A stretch of 64,000 nt of DNA, taken from positions 26,339,501-26,403,500 of the forward strand of contig JAJNNQ010000009.1 of the NCBI GenBank assembly GCA_027886175.1, read 5' to 3'. Shown one piece after another: positions 46,431 through 59,600 of this stretch. The stretch's first letter is position 1; each line of letters begins with the position of its first letter. Source of the DNA: Phylloscopus collybita. Taxonomy: Eukaryota; Chordata; Aves; Passeriformes; Phylloscopidae. The notes under the pieces were generated by a model. It ran no database searches, was not told the origin of the DNA, and saw only the letters and a list, made by a program, of their open reading frames with translations. The position numbers and the translations under genes were made by a program.

Positions 46431-49400
46431 TATAGTAGTAAGACCACCACATTTCATTATTTTATCAATTAATAGTATGTGATTAATTATTATTAATTAT
46501 AAAACATTTTTTGAAGTTATTCTTACAACCCACATACATAAATACACAACATTTAAATTATTTTGATTATGAAACCTTAAAAATCTTACTATTTTAAGGT
46601 AAAGTAATTGCAGGTTTGGTAATCAAGAAAAAAAAAGGACATTTCTGGATTATTCCAGTGAATAAAGATTGTTTAGAAATGACACCACTCTCCTTAGAGG
46701 AATTGCTTATTCATTAAAGATTATTAAAACCTGTATTTCATCTTTTGCGTGCCTAAAAAACTGAAAGTGATGTTTAGGTAATAGAGAAACTTGAAATCTA
46801 CTATGGAAGTAAATTCTTAACCTTGCAGCCATTAGGAGTGATAACTCAGGAAGTGTTTAGATACTACTATCAGTATATTTTATATAATACAGATTCATAA
46901 ATCTGTTGAAGAATGTAATTCATCGTAACACTTATTTTAGATAATACAGGTAAGCTGACCAAAGTGAAAATAACCCTACAAATAAAAACACCTAAAGTAT
47001 TCAAACCTGGAGTAGTTAATTGATCAGATTTGTCACCTCAGCCCACAAAAAATCTGTCTATTATCATGATTTGGACAATCTGGGGTCACCTTAAGTTTAG
47101 ACTAATGGAAAGAAAAAAGTATAGGAAACTAGCTGGCATTTGTGGATTAATTAGTTAATTTATTAGCATAATACAATTAAGATCCTGATTCAGCAAAGTA
47201 TTTTTTTCAGCAAAACATGTCTTACCTTTCACCATTGTCACAATGTAGTCAGTACAGGTTCATTGCACTTTTATGTATACAAACATCTTCCCAGAGGACT
47301 CTTTATTTTTGATGAAAACATCTTAAAGAAGGTAATTTTTCTGCTGTCATACTTTAGACAGAATGGCATTATGCCAAAGCAAAAATGAGATTAAACTGTT
47401 TATATTTTTCAATCAAATTGAAGAAAACCAAATCAACCAATATTACATAGGACAAGAAACAAGTTTGGTTTTCAAATGTTTCTGCTTTAATTAATGATGG
47501 CAGCTAAAGGAGCAAATAAGATTATTTTGCAACCTTTTAACATACCAGTAATGATTTGTAAACATTGCATTATACCTTTCCTGTTTCAACCCTCAGCGAG
47601 CATCTCTCATTTTTCTGCTTATACATTCTTCAGAACAAGATATGTTTGCTCAGTATCTAGAACAAAAGGGCTCTTGATCTTAATTGGAGCCTTTGGCTTC
47701 TTATGGTAATCTGAGCTGTTAGGGAACAATAGCCTACAAGACTGCTGGCAGTATCAGCAAGGACATTTCAAAGGCCATTAATGCCAGTTAATGTTTATGT
47801 ATCACATGAGAGGCTGCAATTACTATGAAGTTAAAAATGGCAGGAGCAAGATATTATTAAGCTTATAAAATTCACTTTGCTTTTGTGGGCTAGGATTTTA
47901 ATAACATCAAATTACTAGTTTACAATCTGAATATTCTGGTAATATATTGGGTAGTAGCTTGGTAGAAGTGTGTGGGTGTCTAATGTCACTTCTGTTTATC
48001 CTTTCCATCACCAGTGACCTGCAAAGTCCAAGCATAGAATCCTTTAGGGGATTCACATTTTTGAATGAAATGATTCTTGATATATGGAATCACTCTCTGC
48101 TCTTTAAGGCTGTATCTAGTGGTTTAGGAACTGTCATTCAGGCAAAGGCAAAATGTTGTTCTTCCTGCAAAAGGAGCAGACAAATGAAGGGTTGTTAGAG
48201 TTTCATCCCGTGTGCTCTGTTTCTTCTTTAGTTACAGGAAATAGCTAAAATCATAGGCATTCTGATGGGAAATTCAATTTAGGATGGACAATACAGTGTA
48301 CATAAAGATTAGAAAAAGGAAGAAAATATAAATTAATTAAAAGGTAATGATAATACTTAAGCAATAATGGTAAATAAATAACAGTCAATGAAATACGGTT
48401 GTATATGCATAGGTCATTTCGTGTCCTTACTGTCACAAGCTGTTGATTCTGTAACTGTGTCCCTTCTGTAAGTTCTTCTCTATGTGAAAATGCTCTCAGT
48501 ATTTTTTAAAAGTCTCCAGCTGGGCTACACCAAGCACATTGATAGGTCAGGTTAAAGCAGGTTCACATTATCTAAAAATCTACAAATCTTCCAACAGCCT
48601 TCTTTATCATTTTTCCAGGTAGGTAAATAAGCTCTCATGTTGTTGATTTAACTCAATGTTGCCATAGAGTGGACACTAGAGAGGTAGAAATTGTGCTGGG
48701 ACTTAAACTGACAAATCTGTTGCCAGGCTGGGAAGATCCTGGAACTCAGATGCTCTGTGATGCACACATCACACCTACTCTAATCAGGGTAAACACATAG
48801 GACTGAATTTCTTCATAGGGGGCTTATTTTACCTGCTTTTTTTTTTAGTGTTGGGGTTTTTTTACGTCCTGGTATGCTGCCTTTGATCCTTAGAAGAGTT
48901 TTCCTCCTTTCTTCCTTTCCAAGTTTTACTCACATCTCTTCTCTGAAGTCCCCTTCAGAAGCACCACCTCCCCAGGAATCATGCCTTGTTGGGAGAACTC
49001 CTTTTGAGCTCTCTTTTTTGGAAGCTAATATCATGGTTATTTTTTAATGCATTTTTTTTTACCCCACCCCTGACTTTTTTTTCTTTTTTTTCTGTAAGCA
49101 GAATATGTAATTACTTGAAGAATACAATATAAGTATCTGGCACTACAGACAGGCTGGGATTTATGAGAAAGCTCAGCTTCTAGCTGATGTGACAACATGT
49201 GATTTTGCAGCCCTGAATTCATCCCCTCTGCTCCCTATTTTGCTTTCAATAATTTGTGACCATGCCCTGTGTCATCATAACTGCTTTTCTGTGATAATTG
49301 TAGCTTGTTGAAGTTAGAGTAGTAGTGGCAAATAGGAAGATCTTCCAGATTTAGACCTGTTCAGAGACAGCAAGCTAACACGATGAAAGCTGAATTTATT

Positions 49401-52330
49401 ATATTATTTATTGAAGGAACCTATTTTCCAATTTTTAAGGGCACTGTCTTGTGCAATGTAGCTCATCTGGGTACTTGATATATTCAACTTACTTAATAAG
49501 GAATGTCCTATGAAGAATGATACCATATATCTTGTTCTTATCTTGTTAAATGTGTCACCCAGAGGCATACTCGGAAGTCATGTAAATTTGATGAGGAGGA
49601 ATTGGCTCCTTTTTTCTCCTCAGTGCTCCAGATAAAACAGCTGGGAGCATAGGGATGTTATTACTAATAAAGGAATTGAAGAAGAATTTTGTCTCTGTGA
49701 TAAGCTAGCATAAAAGAAATACTATTTAGCTAGAGGTTTATGCAAAACTCATAACTGCAGCATCTGAATATCTGTTTAACAGTGGAAGCTGTCTTGAAAA
49801 TGGAAAGTCCTCTTATAATGATTTACAAAGTGGTAAATGAGCTGTTTCTTGCTAACATCAAACTGTTTCTTGCCCAAAAATACAAACCTGCACATAGCAC
49901 AGCAGGGTAGCTTGTATATTGTATTCACAGGCTGAGTTTCTGTTGGAGCAATATTAACCCTGAGAGTAAATAACTGAAAGTGTTAACTCAGAGAATAAGT
50001 CATTAAAAGTGCCAGTGCATGAGGTAGCCTCTTGTTAGTGTACTCCAAGGTAGTCTTCATGGAAGGGTTACCACAGAATGGTGAACTAGGCCATGAAAGT
50101 TGGCTTCCCAAGCAGGTTTACCTTTAGCACACCCTAAAATGTTTTCTGTCTTTTCTCTCATAGTCTGAAATTCATATAGCTTCCTCATTTTTTTGTCTTT
50201 AAGATCAAATCGAAAGAGGAGATAATTAATTATAGAAAAAGCTGTAAGCATTAGAAGTCTTGGTGTGTTATCCTCAGATATAAGAATCTGACATGATTTT
50301 CAAAAATGTGTCAGTACGTCACTAAGGCTTACTCAATATTGTTTTACAAAAAAGGCATTTGTATTCTCAGAAGTATCATCCTTTCACGTTCATGTTTCAG
50401 ATATCACATTAATAAGGTAAATTATAAAAGAGATGAATTTTATCCATATTAGGCACATTGTAACTGTTGCCTTCTTTTACATGAAATCATGTCAGTATGA
50501 TGGTTGTGAAGTCTGAGTTGCAGGAAAGTGAAGTGAGTTCTGTCCAGCTATTAGAGCTCATTGACCAATTAGATTTTTTTTTTTTAAAGTATTCTTTCAG
50601 GTTCAGCTTTTGTTTTCTTGGGTAAAGAGATGGAAAACAGAAAAAATTTTGAGAGCACTGATTTGTATATAAATTATATAAGTAAAAGTCAGTCTTTTGC
50701 TGTGATTATGTAATGGGCTTACGTGAAATACTTCCAAACATTAAGTGGAAATTTTTAAACTGGAATCCTGACATTAGTCACAAAATTTTTTACTCTGAAG
50801 CAGAGAGTCAGTAACTGCCAGGTGAATACAGTATTTCAGCTTACACAAGATGGTCCAAGTGCAATGGCAACAAGACTTAATGCTAGAATCTCCTGAACAT
50901 TTACTTTTCTCAGTTGGGTGTTGAAAGGAGCAATTTCTTTGTGAAACTCACCTAAATGAGGAAAAAAATGCCACATGTCCTAAGGCTGGTATTTCCCATG
51001 ATTGGAATTTTCTTGTCAAAAGTACTCCTTTAGCACCTTTTGTTCTGGCTTACAGAAGTAATGTATTTCTCCTGTCTGTATTCTTAGAAAAAAAGAAAGA
51101 TGGTGTTCCCTTACTTTGGGAGTGATATTGGATGATATTGTATATGGAGCAAGTCTAATGAGTTCTTTTGAGGCAGTGTAACAAGAAGCAAGGTCATAAG
51201 GCTGCTGGATTTCATCATTGAAATAGCACTATCAAATTTCAAGGCACAATATGGCATTGCTGTTCAAGATTAACAGAGGATCCTTACAGGAGAGAAATAA
51301 AATAAGGAGAAGAAAAATACTAAGCTTTTGAATGTTTATAACAAATGAACTGGAGTTCCTAGAGACTGCTTTTTTTTTTTTTTTTTGTCAGCAGAGTTCA
51401 CACCAACTGCCAGTATGTCTGAGGAATGATTTTGCTTTATGCACACCAAAGTCTGTGAACCAGAGGTGTCCTTTTAATATTTATACAGAAATTATTTCAT
51501 TGTTTACAAGGCAATTTCCTCTAAATCTCTGTTCAGTCTTTAGGATTACACCCTGTAAGATGTTTGGAAAATGCTAAGAGCAAGTAAAATTTCTTAGGGA
51601 GAGAAATTCTTGGGGAAAATCTGTCCTGCTTTAAGAGAAGATGTAAGGTCCTCCTTTAGGTCTGTACAATATAGAGAAAAAAAAAAAGAGGTAGATGTTT
51701 TGGAAATACAGGAGTAGTTCATTAAAATTTCTCAAGATAAAGATAAGCAATGTATTTTCACAGAATTAAATTAAAGAGGTAATATTATTTGTCTTGGAAG
51801 ACAAATGAACCATTGTGGATGAGGTAATTGAGAGGTGAGTTGGCAATAATTATATGCCTGCTGAAAAGTAAATAAATAATGTATAAACATGCAATTTAAA
51901 AAAATCCCTCCTGATTTGGGGCTATTGCTCATGAAAAGCTAATAGAATAAGTATCCCAGGAAGAGCAAGGGGATGATGAGCAGCCAGCTGATGAATACAT
52001 GTAATGTTTGTAGTGTTTGTGATGAAAGACAAACTATCTTTTGGGCATTAATCCTAAAGCAGCTGTTACCTTGACAACTGCAGGTAAGGAATGGTTGCAG
52101 TGTTCATCTCTCCAGATTTGCTTTTAACTACTAACAAAATATTAGAATAGCTTGTCTTTTTACAGGTTTCATGTGGCTTTCCAAAGATTTGGATTGATCT
52201 GTTCCTGAATGGCAGTTTTGTCTATAGAATTGAATTTGGGGAACGTGACACATAGCAAAGACAAGCAGTTATTTATGAGGTCTTTGTGACTGCCTTTGTG
52301 GGAAGACTGTTATGGAAATAAAGCACATTC
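46431..52330. other. AT-rich non-coding unique DNA
   Basis: No gene recognised. Includes a T17 run at 51370-51386. The segment at 47480-47900 has several TTAATTAATG/CATTAATG-like homeobox-type cores in a stretch free of simple repeats, which is compatible with a conserved enhancer, but conservation cannot be seen from one sequence. Confidence 0.45.
51370..51386. repeat. Poly(T) run of 17
   Basis: Seventeen T bases followed by GTCAGCAG. Confidence 0.93.
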
Positions 52331-52352
52331 TGTTTCTGTGCTGTCTTTTCAG

Positions 52353-52498
52353 TGCAGGTCCTCCGGCTGTGTCTGAGCACAGGCTCACCTTGTGTTGTGT
52401 CACTGAACACAGGCACAGCTGCTGAGCTCCTGGCCTGGGTGGGCTTGGAGGTGTCTCCCTGTGGAATGAACACGTTCTGTCCATGCCTGCCTGCTCAG
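52353..52498 (+). other. Candidate exon with splice-like borders
   Basis: A strong acceptor (TTTCTGTGCTGTCTTTTCAG, ending at 52352) and a donor (CTCAG/GTATTC, GT at 52499) frame 146 bases, a typical internal exon size. One forward frame (two bases of a split codon plus 48 codons) is open throughout and encodes a Cys- and Leu-rich segment including AELLAWVGLEV; the other two frames hold stops. The block is GC-rich against an AT-rich background. I do not recognise the protein. No neighbouring exon is evident, so it may instead be a fragment of an LTR or a non-coding RNA exon. Confidence 0.3.
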
Positions 52499-52499
52499 G

Positions 52500-55400
52500 T
52501 ATTCCACTGCATCCCCCATACTGCATGGTGGCAATGTGCCCTGGCATGCTGGCTGGGGTTCCTGGAGGAAGAAAGCAACCTCAGGTGGCAGTGCAGCAGA
52601 AAATATCTCTTGCAGCATAGTCATGTGAACAATGCATCAAGAAGCAAATTGTGTTTTAAACTATACTCAGCAGTGGCTCTCAATAATCTTCTTCTATGGA
52701 CTATTCTGGGTCAGCATTTTGTGGTTGGTGAGCCCTCAGAAGGGATAGAGAAAGGCCATTTTGGCATTTCATGCTAGCCTAACAACTGACTGCTTCCTCC
52801 TGCTCCTGCTCATATCCCCACAATTAGAATACAAGCCTGTGCATGTTTCTGACCCTGCTTCTGTGGAAGTGCAGCCTCAGTCAGATCTGAATAATGTCTT
52901 TGTGTGCTGTGAAGGGAGTGCCTTGGAATTTGTGTGATCCTCGTATGATGTTCTAACCAAGTAACGATGTCTGTACCATGGTTATTCTTGACAACTCTGT
53001 TAAAGGAAGTATAATATTAAAGCTTCAAATATTCTATGTGCAAACTGATCCTTGAAACTGATCCTTGAAGCTGTTGTTAGTACTCCAAATGCACCAAGGT
53101 TACCAAGACTGCAATTTCCTACCTACCTTGCCAACTAATATTTTTGGATATGCTAAAGTTTGTAGTTAGTATGTAGACCCCCTAAAAAGAATTGTTCTTT
53201 CAAAGGTCCTCAGGATGTGCATGTGTTTTGTCCGTTCATTTGTTCACTGAAAAAGAAAAAGAAGTTCAGCAATAGAGATTGGATTTTGATAGTGAACTCA
53301 TGACAAGTTATACAAATATCCTTCTGGGCCTTTTAGTAGATTTTCCTCTATGGAAAATACTTGTTAAATCATGTACTTAGTTCTATCACACCCTGATATG
53401 TATTTTGATGTTTATCTTCTCTAGCACTGAGGCGTTATGTTTTCAGCTGATGTACATCCAGTTACTTAGCAATAGAATTTAATGTCTTCTATATTAATAG
53501 GATTGTTGGAAAGTGTGAACGGTCCTTTGACAGAGCTATTAAGTCAGCCCTGGAAGCTACAGCTATTTTTATCTATGAGAGATAAACAGAGGGAAGTTTA
53601 ATATTGATACTGAAAATTTTATTCTGATCTGTAGCACCTTGTGATCTATGGCATAGCCTTAGGGTATGAGCTCAACAAGCTGATCTCAGAAAATTGGGTA
53701 ACTGCTTGCTCAATTCAAGCTTTTGTCCATACATTAACTTCCTACAGTTTTGTGCATTTTGTGCACGTGTGTAAGTGTACCAATGTTTTATGTTTTTGTT
53801 GCAGAAAAAATTTTCAATTCCCCTCTTTTTGACAGCGGAAGAAAAATATTCAAGGTGCAGGACTCTGAGATTATTAAAAAGCCGCAAGTCTTATTCTTGG
53901 CAATGAAATTAAATTATACGAAACACTACTGACATATTCATCAGTTTGATTTGTTCTCTGAGACTTTACAGAGCAGCAGCTTCAACAACATTTGACTATT
54001 TAATAGTGCAGCGGTTTCTGGTTTGGAGAACACAACATAGAGAATTATCAAAAAATAACCAACCAAAAGTGGAGACACATTCCAAAACATTGTCAAGAGA
54101 ATCAACACGGATGGTTTCCACCTTCTGCCCTTCTCCTTGTCTCCTGGGATCATCTGCCTGCCATCATCATCAGTTTTATCTGGCCTTCTAGGCCTACTAG
54201 ACATTGAATGTGCTTTATTACCAATGTACTGCAGATTCTAGATCTATGGGTACTGAATATAGAAAACTTGGACATACACTGAATGCCAGTTTGAAGGAAG
54301 TGGGATTACAGCAAGGCTCATCCTGTGTTGGAGCAGGTGTTGGCAATATTAGTACAAGTAGGAGTATATACAATTCGATGTATTTCATTATATCATTTGA
54401 TAGAGAGCCAGAGGAAGAGATCTTCCTCTGTGTTACAATACAGTAGAAACTATGTAACACTTTCAGCAATTTCCTTTGCAAGAAAAAAAAATTGAAGAAA
54501 TAGTTACAGTATTTCCACCGGCCTTAGCTCAAGATGGAAATAAAGAAAATTAGTGTCACCTCCTTTGCTGGGTCACTGTAGAATGCTTTTTGGCATTCTA
54601 GCAAGAGCAGTTTGGTTGCCAGGAGACAATAAGTTAATTTTGGAAGGTAATGCCCTCTAAGCAAGTAATGCCAACCTTTTAGATCAGAGTAAAATCTAAT
54701 GCCAGAAGATAGCCTTTTAAAAGGATTTATCTTTCTACCTTACTGATAATAAACAAACTGTGCTGCTGCATTCTCTGTTGCTGGCAGAACAAAATCCTGA
54801 ACAGTAAAATCTTAGGGTGCTGTTAGGTAATCAACATAAAAATAATGCTGCAGCAGGCTCATCTAGGTTATGCCATCTGCTAACTATGCTGGTACATATG
54901 TCAAATGACAGACTGCCGAAATTATTTTTCATGATCTTAAAATACAAGGCAGACCAATGAAATGTTACAAGGACAAATTCAAGACAAGTCTACAATTAAT
55001 GTGTGGCATTAATTTCACCATAAAGGCTTTTGGGACACTAAACATTTACTGATGCTGTTAAAGTCTTTACACAAAACCATACTGACACCTCAGAATGGAA
55101 ATAGCAGCAGAGCAGCACAAGAGACACAAGAAGCTGTATCTCTGCTGGTGGTGCCAAGTGTAGCAGTACAGAAGCATTTCTCTTCAGTCTAGCTGCAAAA
55201 CCGAATCTTCATATATTCAAGCTCAAGGTTGTCAGAGTTATGGAGAACTCATGGAAGATGAATATTTGAGACAGGAATCACTCGTGAAATTGTTTGAGCT
55301 TTTCTGGGTGGAGATGGGATTCTTAATTGTAGGGATTGATCTGGACTGAAAATCTTTTGATTATTTTGGAGAATAGGTAAATAGGCAAAGGGATTGCAGT

Positions 55401-56660
55401 GGTCAGTACATAGTGAACTCTGACAATGAACAGTTTTGACATAGTTCAGGAGAGTTTTGCAATCAGTGCAAAACTCCATGCATTACCTGAGAAAGTTCAA
55501 GTGAGTTAAGTCAATAAAATCTACCTGACGGCTAAAATGATAGTAAACTGACAGTGGAATGAAAGTATTTGCAGAGAAAAAAATAGTGAGGCCTCAGAGA
55601 AGAACTGCATATTGAATATTAGAGAAGATCTTATAATGCATAATTAAAGATGATAAGATAACTATGAGGTGATTTGATTATGGTACATAAGTTCCAGGAA
55701 AACATCATCAGGTAGTAATATTCTCTTTCAGTCTAAAAAAATTACAACATAAACCCCAGCATCTGGGAATAAAACCCAAGCAAACCTGTAATCAGATGTA
55801 GAATCAGATTTTGATCAGTGTGGGTGATAAACTTTTGCAATGAAGTGGGTGCTTTATGAAGTACAGTATTTTGTGAAACAGCCATAATATGGCTTGTTAG
55901 AGGAGTAATAGGGCTTGTTAGAGACGTAGATGAAATGGCTTAGCCTGTGATGTCTAGAGGGGTGTTATCTGACTGTTGTGGTCTCTGAACACTATACCAT
56001 AAAATACCTTTAAAGGTGTTTGAGCTTCAGTTGAAAAATTGTAATGGCCCACACATCCAGAAAGATAGAAAACTATCTGACAGAATGCTAAACTGGCTGA
56101 GAAAGCCAAATTCATACTGAGGTAATATTTTTTTATTAAAAATGAGAAAATATAGTTGTATCTGTATATCATCATTTTAATGTATAGTCTAAAATACCTA
56201 TTTTAACTTCAAAACCGTGAAGTCTGAATCTAGTTTTCATTCTTAAAATTACTGAAATTTTCACAAATAATGTGGCAATTTTCAACATTATTCATGATGT
56301 AGTTTTTAAAGCTTCTGTTCTAAGGTACGTCTTGTGTTCAAACACATTAAGTTAAATAAGAAAACACTAAATTTACATTTATAATAGACTTAAGAGTTTT
56401 CAACTTCTGATTTGTGAATTAGTTTAACCATGGTTAAATGAAAAATAATACATTTATGGTTCTTGTTATTAAAATGCCTTATTCTAGCTCAATTCCTAGC
56501 CTAGAAATTACCAGTTCAAGAAAAAGATTGCCGCAGAAACTAGATTGACAACTTTGACAGAAAAGATGGAGTTTTATAGATAGCAATGAGGTTATGCAAT
56601 GATGCTCTTTGGTCTGCTGGATGAAACAGGAGAGGACTGTCCTGAATTACTTCCTGTATG
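52500..56660. other. AT-rich non-coding unique DNA
   Basis: No gene recognised. Contains a 13-bp tandem duplication at 53042-53067 and a short perfect stem TAGAATGC/GCATTCTA at 54580-54600. Confidence 0.5.
53042..53067. repeat. 13-bp tandem duplication
   Basis: AAACTGATCCTTG occurs twice head-to-tail. Confidence 0.93.
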
Positions 56661-56668
56661 AACTGGGG

Positions 56669-57022
56669 TGTGTGTGGGGCGTGTGAGATCCACAGGAAGT
56701 GCAATATGAGTATTCTCCAGCATTTCTTTATGGTGTGTGCATACGCATTTTTGGGCCCAGACAGATGAATTGTTTTACCTTAGGCACCCAGCCAGAGTGT
56801 TGCTGTTTCAGATGTTTCAGGGCCTGCTCACAAGCATTGCTTGGATGTTGTCTTGATCGTGAATGTACATGTTGTGTGACCACTTATACAAGAGTTGGAA
56901 GCCCACAAGATTTTTAGGAGGAGTAAAGAGTATAATACCCTTTACATTCCCTATCAAAATAAAACCAGTTTTCTTAACTTCAGCTGTGGAGTCTCCCCAC
57001 TGTGAAACCTAGGGACAAACCA
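56669..57022 (+). mobile_element. Possible compact ERV LTR
   Basis: The segment starts TGTGTGTGGGGC and ends ACAAACCA, giving TG/CA ends. A TATAATA at 56931-56937 lies only about 20 bp before AATAAA at 56958-56963, which is followed by GTTTTCTTAAC and GTGGAGTCTCCCC. This tight TATA-AATAAA arrangement with a GTGGAGTCTCC U5 is what I would expect of a small avian beta/alpha-like (ERVK-type) LTR. No target-site duplication is visible and no second copy is in the window, so borders and identity are tentative. Confidence 0.45.
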
Positions 57023-58939
57023 TTATTGAATATACAAGCACCTATTGTCCTTGTTCTACCAGAAGAGAGAAAACTTAGGAGACCTGACAAAAGTTGGCTA
57101 AGCTTACATGGAAGTCTTAGAGCAGCAGTTAATGGTGGACTTCAGAGCAGCTTGCACAGGATTTTGTTTTGAAATTGAGCTTGTCCTTATTTAGACTGGG
57201 GGGCTTTTAAGTTGAGAAAGGGAAATCAAATTGTGCTCTTTCTGAAACAATCTAATCCCGGGTTGCCAGTGCCTTGGCTCCCTCAGCTATCATCAGCTCT
57301 CACACTTGAATGAAAAACCAGGACTTGTAATACTGTAACAAAGTACTCATAATGTTCTGATCTTAAACAGGTATTAGCTAAACCTCCTCCACTCCATTTT
57401 TGTCTCCTTCCTTTCCACTTCGTGTCCTCATTATTTTTCCAAATGTTATGGTTCTTACAGGCCATATGGTTCATGTTTGTAGGTGTAATGCCAACGATAA
57501 TTTTCCCTGTGTTCTTTAGTATATTTTAGAACATTTTCATAATGTTAAATAAACCTAATGGGGCATAATTCCATCTTCCCTTTGAAGTCACTTTAGAGCA
57601 TCTAAATGTTGGATTTATTTGGCATTCCTTTCCCTTTTGGGTGTTACATCTATAGTAATTTTTAGCTTCTTCCCTCTCTTTTTCTCATTCACTTCTTACA
57701 GACTACTGTAGAACCAAAAAACAAGTGCTTCCAAGCAAACAACAGTTTGAACATTCAGAACTGCTATTATTTATTTTGTTTTATTATTTAAAACTATAAA
57801 CTCATATATATAAGCAGATTAATGAGACCAAACTCATCTTGAGTGTAAGTGTTCTCTAGTTATTATTGGAGATTATATTTCTGTTCTCTAGTTATACTAG
57901 AGAGGAATTACTTGCTCTGCCCTTTATGTCAGGCTAAAATCTGTTGCCTTTAAAATTGTAAGAAGTTTTCGTTTTACTTCAATGGAGGCAGGATATCATT
58001 CATTAATTACTGAAAATGAATTGTTTAAAAGTAAGATTTTTCCCTATGAATGTAGCACCCATGAATAAACCTGCCATGGAAATTAGGTGGCAGAACAAGT
58101 CCAGAACATAAAAGAAGTTGGGGGTACTAGAAGCTGTAAGAGGAAAGTTGTCTCCTCCGCTCTAATATTGAATGATAATTTACAAAAAAAGAGAAAAAAT
58201 TGGTCTTTTCCTCTTAATGTGTAAATTGCTAATGAAAGCTATGTAAAATAATTAGAAGAACTATAGAAACTTGAATATCTGAAGCAATTTTATTAGTAAT
58301 ACCTGAGTCATGTGTTGTGGAGTATGAGAGTAGTTTTGCAATGGGAATGGTAATTTTTGATGAGATGAAGTTGCCATTAGAACAGTAACAAATCCTTGTA
58401 GAAGGTATTGTTTAATGATGATCTGCTAAATTTCACTCCTTTGACTTGTCTGGATTTAAATTTCCACTTGACATAATTTTGTTCAAGTATTATCCAATAT
58501 GTTTAAATTAATAAAGAGCTAGTTGGATCTTGGCCTTTCAGAATAAAATAAATATCACTAGCTACAATGCTTTAAATAGGGAATCAAGGCTTCCTCAGCT
58601 AGAATGAAATAATATTAATTATTATTGCTTATTTTTTACATCCTCCTGACATAAAAATTGCATATTAAACAAGAAGATGGTAGATTTACATCATATTAAT
58701 TACATACATAATTACATCATATTAATATATTTAAAGACATTTCTCCTGCTGATCTTCAATCTTGTGCTAATCATAGTTTATCCAAGTAAAAGAATTTATT
58801 CTTCTCAAAGTGCAAGTAGACAATTTAAGAGACAAATCAGCTTGCCTTTGGCCTCCACAGAAAGCTTACTTTGCCTCATGCAGAACTGGACATGTGCACT
58901 GAAGATGCAGTTTGCTTTTGCCAGATAATGCTTCCAAGC

Positions 58940-58977
58940 AAAAAAAAAAAAAAAGAAAAAAAAAAAAAAAAAAAAAA
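58940..58977. repeat. A-rich run, A15-G-A22
   Basis: A single G at 58955 interrupts 37 A bases. No AATAAA or retrocopy upstream. Confidence 0.95.
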
Positions 58978-59577
58978 TTACATTCTTATTTGTTTGATAC
59001 AATTTCCAGTGTTATTATTCAAGACATTTAGAAATATTGCTGAGCCCAGTGTACCACCTAAGAGTACTTTCATCCAAATGTAAGCTGATACAGAGAAGTT
59101 TTGTGAGCCTGACTAGTGTAGGGTGTAGGGAAATTCCTGATCCCCAAATTCCAGCCTGATTATTGAACCATTAATTTTATGACAGCCAAGGAGCTACAAT
59201 AGCAATGAGTCATCCCTTGATTTATATTGGAATTTTCTGCCATTGGCTGCAGCATTTGGAAACATTTTGTTCATTGAATTTCTCTGACGTCTCCTTGGAC
59301 GTCTATTTAAAATGAACTCATTCTTTAAGCTTTAAGCAAAAATTATACTTTACTCTGGCTTCTACTTGATTTTTGTATTTAGGGGTGTCACCAAAATTTT
59401 AATGTATAAAAAATGAAAACAGAGAAGCCATGAGGGTTTCAAGGAGTTATGATAATTATTGAAGATCCTTATTTACATAAACAAAAATAAGTGACTAAGT
59501 CTAATAGAAGAACTGAAGACAATGTACTGCCAACTGCAGTATATCAAAACTGGTGTGCAATGAATAGCTCTTTTGAC

Positions 59578-59600
59578 TTTTTTTTTTTTTTTTTTTTTTT
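59578..59600. repeat. Poly(T) run of 23
   Basis: Twenty-three T bases followed by GTCATGG. Simple mononucleotide repeat. Confidence 0.95.
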
